From positions 1 to 21,085 of the forward strand of contig WKLE02001580.1 in assembly GCA_014885115.2 (NCBI GenBank): a stretch of DNA of 21,085 nt, given 5' to 3'. The position numbers and the translations under genes were made by a program. Below the pieces are notes generated by a model, which was not told the DNA's origin, did no database searches, and worked only from the letters and a program-made list of their open reading frames with translations. Of this stretch, positions 17,645 through 21,085 are shown piece by piece. The DNA is from Asterionellopsis glacialis. Lineage: Eukaryota > Bacillariophyta > Plagiogrammaphyceae > Rhaphoneidales > Asterionellopsidaceae. Each line of letters begins with the position of its first letter. The first letter of the stretch is position 1.

Positions 17645-18235
17645 TATTTTCTCGTTCTTCTAGTATAAAATGAATGGATCTGGAGTTTCTCTTGACAATG
17701 ATGTTTTCTTGAACCAAGAGATCAACCCCTTTTACTGATTGTGGTGTGCCACTGCGTGTTTTGAAAGAACAAAAATCTTCTTTTTGCATGCGGGATTTTC
17801 ACAGAGATGCCTGTCCATGCGATTTCTCACAGATTTTTTTGGTTGGAGGTGACCAACGCTGCACTCTTCAGGACGGTCGAAGTACGAGCCTAAAGTTTTC
17901 CTTGCGCGTTTTATGCGAATGCACGAGAACACAAGCTCCGCCCGTAGCCGCTCTTTTTTTCACCGAGAGCCACCCTCCGCGGAAGAGGCAAACCCGCACG
18001 TAAAGTTTGTGCGTGTGAGAGCAAGCTGCCGCCACCTGTCCGTGTGTGCGTTGCATGGTTGCTCCATGCTTTTGGTGGAGGGTGTTGTGGTTTCTTACCG
18101 CAGGTCTTGTCCGTCTTTTGTTGTGGTTGCTGTAGCATCTTGCTCCTTTGATCTTGACTTACCCCTTGAAGCAATCACCATCTCTATCTTGCTACACCGC
18201 ACGAGACAAGAGAATAAATAACAAAGTTAATCAAG
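17645..18235. promoter_or_regulatory. Divergent promoter region of UTP3 and eIF3i
   Basis: 591 nt between two head-to-head ATGs with no supported gene. Several overlapping frames of 60-102 codons lie here but none has domain-like composition. It should contain both promoters and leaders. The eIF3i leader just before the ATG is A-rich (AATAAATAACAAAG), as often seen before start codons. Confidence 0.5.
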
Positions 18236-19681
18236 ATGGTGAGCTTACAATGAGATGTATTGAAATATTGAACTGTGAAAAGAGTTACTTTGGCCGGGCA
18301 AGATAACATTTTCTGATGAAACCAAATGTTTCTCCTGACAATGCGTTATCAGCATGGATTGCTCTCCGAAAAGCACGACTGCACCGTAAATAACTTGTTG
18401 AACATTGCAACGCACTGGGATAAATTATTCTTGTCCATGTGTTGTTTAAGATAAAGCATTGCAGATTGTCTGGATCACCAGTGTTGCGCGATTCGGAATA
18501 ATTTCTTTCTCATCTACTTTATTCAATCTCCTCAAGTGCCTTTTAACATCGTATTGACCCCCCACCAACTTAATCTCATTCTATTCTTTCACTACTTGAT
18601 TTTATAATCTAACCATTAAAAACAGAGACCGATTTTACTTAAGGGACACGAGAGATCTATCACCGTTGTCAAGTACAACTACGATGGTGATTTGCTCTTT
18701 ACCGCATCAAAGGATCATGTTCCGTCTGTATGGAGGTCGGAGACTGGTGATCGATTAGGAACTTTCAATGGCCATAAGGGTACTATTTGGGATCTTGACT
18801 GTGATCGCTTTTCTACTCGTCTCATTACAGCATCAGCTGATGCTACAGCTAGAATGTGGAGTTGCGAGACTGGCGAATGTCTCCGTACCTTTGCTCATCG
18901 TGGTCCCGTCCGTGGTGCTGCATGGGCTGAAGGGTCTGACATGTTTGCTACGATTTCAGATCCCTTTGTGGAACATAACGCACAAATATCTGTGTACGAT
19001 GTTCCCCAAAGTGCATCACCTGATGAATATGCTGACACACCACGTCTTGAAATCGATCTCCCCAAGGACCCCACCACCAACAAACGTGTCAACCCTACCA
19101 ATATTACATGGTTGAATGCCAACGAGGCCTTATTTGTAACCTTTGACAATGGCGCCTTCCGACTATATGATCCTATCACTGGAGATGAATTAGAAGAAGT
19201 CTTTGCACATGACAAAAAGATCAACCGTGTTAGTTTCAATCGCGACAAAACACTCTTCATTACAAGTTCTGCTGACTTTACGTCCAAACTCTTTGATGTT
19301 GTAGATCTCAAGCACAGGAAGACCTACAAAACGGACCGACCTGTGAATGATGCTGTCATTTCCAACACAAAGGATCATATATTGCTTGGAGGTGGACAAG
19401 AAGCTATGAGTGTCACAACAACTGCAGGTAAGGTTGGTAAATTTGAAACTCGTTTCTTCCATTTGGTGTACGAAGAGGAATTCGGTACTGTTAAGGGTCA
19501 CTTTGGACCTATCAATGCCCTTGACATTAACCCCAACGGACTTAGTTATGCTAGTGGTGCTGAGGATGGGTACATCCGATTGCACTTCTTTGATAAATCT
19601 TACATTGATATGAAAGATCCTGTCCCAGAAGAACCAGAAGAAGGTGAAGAAGAAGATGCTTTAGAACCTCAAGCAGAGTAA
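18236..19681 (+). CDS. EIF3I: Eukaryotic translation initiation factor 3 subunit I
   Basis: 352-aa WD40 protein, join(18236..18238, 18626..19681). eIF3i is a beta-propeller subunit of eIF3, which binds the 40S ribosome in the cytosol during initiation. The N-terminus RPILLKGHERSITVVKYN is the highly conserved eIF3i start. Next come DGDLLFTASKDHVPSVW, NGHKGTIWDLDC, TASADATARMW, GECLRTFAHRGPVRGAAW, the long loop with INITW-like TNITWLNANEA, and the last blade GHFGPINALDINPNGLSYASGAEDGYIRLHFF. The tail is acidic and ends EDALEPQAE, making it about 25 residues longer than animal eIF3i. Exon 1 codes only for the initiator Met: ATG is directly followed by the donor GTGAGC. The conserved frame has no Met before RPILL in exon 2, so the ATG-only exon is needed. 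Divergent from UTP3. Confidence 0.94.
18239..18625 (+). other. Intron right after the eIF3i start codon (387 nt)
   Basis: The donor is AAGATG|GTGAGCTTAC and the acceptor AACCATTAAAAACAG|AGACCG, with a CTAAC branch-point-like sequence 15 nt before the acceptor. Removal joins ATG to AGA CCG ATT, giving MRPILLKGHE, the expected eIF3i N-terminus. Inside are a box-like element pair flanked by GATAAC/GTTATC (18302-18350) and a hairpin at 18408-18444. Confidence 0.9.
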
Positions 19682-20146
19682 ATTCATGATCATAACATAT
19701 TCCTATTATACATCGTTAGTTAACCTTGATAATGAGCAGTCTTAATACATATAGTACAGTTGTAAATTTTGCTGCTCGCACTTGGTTAGGTTTCTTGTTT
19801 TCACTTTTGTGTTTTCACTTTTAAATACGTACTCTAGAAAGTATCACTGGGGGACACTTGTAGGGTGAGGGGTTATTATTGTCAAACTTAACTTGAATAT
19901 GATAGGGATTGTCGAACAGTTTTTCAACTTCAGCTATCATTATCAGGATGCTTCGAGATCTCTTCAAGTTTAAGGAGAACGAAATGTTTCAAACAAACAA
20001 ATGTACAACCTGGTAACTACCACTAATTTACAACTAAGAAGTTAGAAATTTTCACTTCTAAAAATGACAAAAAGAAGACCCAAATGTGCAATGAATGGTT
20101 ATCAGCACAAAGCAGCCTTCGCAATCATGCCAAACTCCAATCTAGC

Positions 20147-20302
20147 TCATATCTCAAGCGAAACGAGCCTAGGAATAATGGGAATTATTGTCGCCGGGGT
20201 ATCAGGTGACATCATCAAGGGCATGTGTCTCCAACGACTATAACCAATATCTCTCCAGTTTTCAATTCCTTTTTTGAGCATCTCTTTATCATTCAATGTC
20301 AT
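20147..20302 (-). CDS. Doubtful small ORF, 51 aa, unknown
   Basis: An ATG-started frame (MTLNDKEMLKKGIENWRDIG...) of 51 codons ending in TGA. The frame is open further upstream to a TTG at 20383 and reads KRFVSSFSM just before the ATG, which could be the tail of an upstream exon or a targeting region. No membrane segment and no known family. It is convergent with eIF3i. It may be real (a small organellar protein or a last exon) or chance. Confidence 0.2.
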   Translation of the reverse strand: MTLNDKEMLKKGIENWRDIGYSRWRHMPLMMSPDTPATIIPIIPRLVSLEI

Positions 20303-20982
20303 GGAAAAAGAACTGACAAACCTTTTTTGACCAACAAGAACGTCGGCACATCGAGCTGTTTGCTTATGAATATATGTAGGCAAAATTTATTGCTGTACTT
20401 TCTGCTTTTATTTCGAATCTGAATACAGGTATCATACCAATTAAGTAATTTGGAGTTTGGAAGAATTTTTTAACAATTACAACAGTTTGAATACTATTGG
20501 CATGCCATCTTCACCCTATTCCCCATGATATCTGTTTTCTCGTTTCGTTCACAGAATTCGAACATTTTCTTAAATTTCCAACGGAGAGTGAATGAGTGTG
20601 TGACAGAAATGGAAAACAGTGAAGAAAAAGCAAAAGACCAAATCACGGCTTAGTGAGTTTTGATCATCTTAACAAATGGAATGTTATCTAACCAGTCTTA
20701 AAATCCTTAGGATTTTTTGGCTGTTTCGTTGGGGCACTATCGATTTTACCTTCTGAACCATGCTAGTCGAAAGATTTTCCGGCGCGGAAGGTGTCATTCC
20801 GATGTGATATATATTCCTAAAAAGCATCACTTTGTCCACCAGTTCATGCAGGTTCTAGTGGAATGGAAATGAAGTCACGAGGTGCTTCTTTGAAACGTGT
20901 AAAGAGAATGCCGACAAAGGTGTCAACTTGCAAAGAAAAAAACACGACAGAGACTGCGATCTTCGTCCTACAAAAGTCCTTT

Positions 20983-21012
20983 TCACGTCATACCTGTAAT
21001 ATATACGTGACG
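20983..21012. promoter_or_regulatory. Inverted TCACGT / ACGTGA pair with CRE-like cores
   Basis: TCACGTCA (20983-20990) and ACGTGACG (21005-21012) are arranged as an inverted TCACGT/ACGTGA pair 16 nt apart, each containing a TGACG or CGTCA core. Such cores are bound by bZIP factors and resemble the CO2/cAMP-responsive elements described in diatoms. Regulatory function here is inferred only. Confidence 0.3.
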
Positions 21013-21041
21013 ATAGAGATTACGGTAGGATTTTTGGAGTT

Positions 21042-21078
21042 TTGTGCGAAGTCTTGTGCGCGGAGTTTGTGCGGAGTT
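21042..21078 (+). repeat. Three degenerate 12-13-nt tandem units
   Basis: TTGTGCGAAGTC (21042-21053), TTGTGCGCGGAGT (21054-21066) and TTGTGCGGAGTT (21067-21078) are consecutive imperfect copies. They lie at the window edge, so the array may continue. Confidence 0.6.
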
Positions 21079-21085
21079 AAGGTTA

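Larger units (their letters stand above)
19682..21085. other. Right flank, 1.4 kb without a convincing gene
   Basis: It begins with the eIF3i 3' region. No ORF with a recognisable domain is present; the best frame is a 51-codon minus-strand ORF at 20147-20302. The last 100 nt hold an ACGTCA/TGACG pair, a TACGGTAGGA motif (21021-21030) and three degenerate TTGTGCG-type tandem units, so the promoter of a gene beyond the right edge may begin here. No tRNA or repeat element was recognised. Confidence 0.45.

Noticed and set aside
17913..18221. 102-codon frame between UTP3 and eIF3i
   Set aside because: Overlaps open frames on both strands; composition (Arg/Ser/Val/Cys mix) has no domain; ends in the eIF3i leader.

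Overview
The window looks like nuclear DNA of a protist, most likely a diatom (stramenopile). The protein set is purely eukaryotic: NECAP, condensin CAP-G, the U3 processome protein SAS10/UTP3 and eIF3i. Genes are compact and mostly intron-poor, with GT-AG introns, two of which carry a CTAAC branch-point-like sequence. A GDPH/VWD secreted protein, a sulfotransferase-like protein and a glycosyltransferase-like protein, the latter two type II membrane proteins, also fit a diatom. Species cannot be fixed from the sequence alone, and all family calls come from reading motifs, without any database search.

Layout, left to right: (1) an endocytic coat accessory protein, NECAP (345-1223, +). (2) Convergent to it, a membrane-anchored protein-disulfide-isomerase-like protein in two exons (1377-3990, -), with an in-frame run of 17 AAG codons. 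(3) A 1-kb spacer with one doubtful small ORF. (4) Two secreted proteins on the minus strand: a 143-aa protein with 14 cysteines (4979-5410) and a 409-aa GDPH/von Willebrand D-type protein (6134-7363). (5) Across a 1-kb divergent spacer, a sulfotransferase-like type II membrane protein (8377-9549, +). (6) Convergent to it, condensin subunit CAP-G in two exons (9770-12804, -). (7) Divergent from CAP-G, a glycosyltransferase-like type II membrane protein (13563-15032, +). (8) Only 74 nt away and convergent, SAS10/UTP3 in two exons (15107-17644, -). (9) Divergent from UTP3, eIF3i (18236-19681, +), whose ATG is alone in its first coding exon. (10) A 1.4-kb right flank without a convincing gene.

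Genes alternate head-to-head and tail-to-tail, so most intergenic stretches are shared divergent promoters or short convergent 3' spacers. Two themes appear. The left and central parts hold secretory or cell-surface functions: a luminal redox enzyme, Golgi-type transferases, secreted Cys-rich and GDPH proteins, and an endocytic adaptor. The right part pairs ribosome biogenesis (UTP3) with translation initiation (eIF3i) across one promoter region. Four introns were rebuilt from splice signals and reading phase, giving full-length proteins of 837, 985, 704 and 352 aa.

I do not see a clearly new multi-gene system. The most interesting items are the GDPH-domain secreted protein with its Cys-rich neighbour, the ATG-only exon of eIF3i, the recurrent TACCGTA/TACCTGGTA promoter motifs, and the poly-lysine tract in the PDI-like protein. 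No tRNA, rRNA, CRISPR array or mobile element was recognised.
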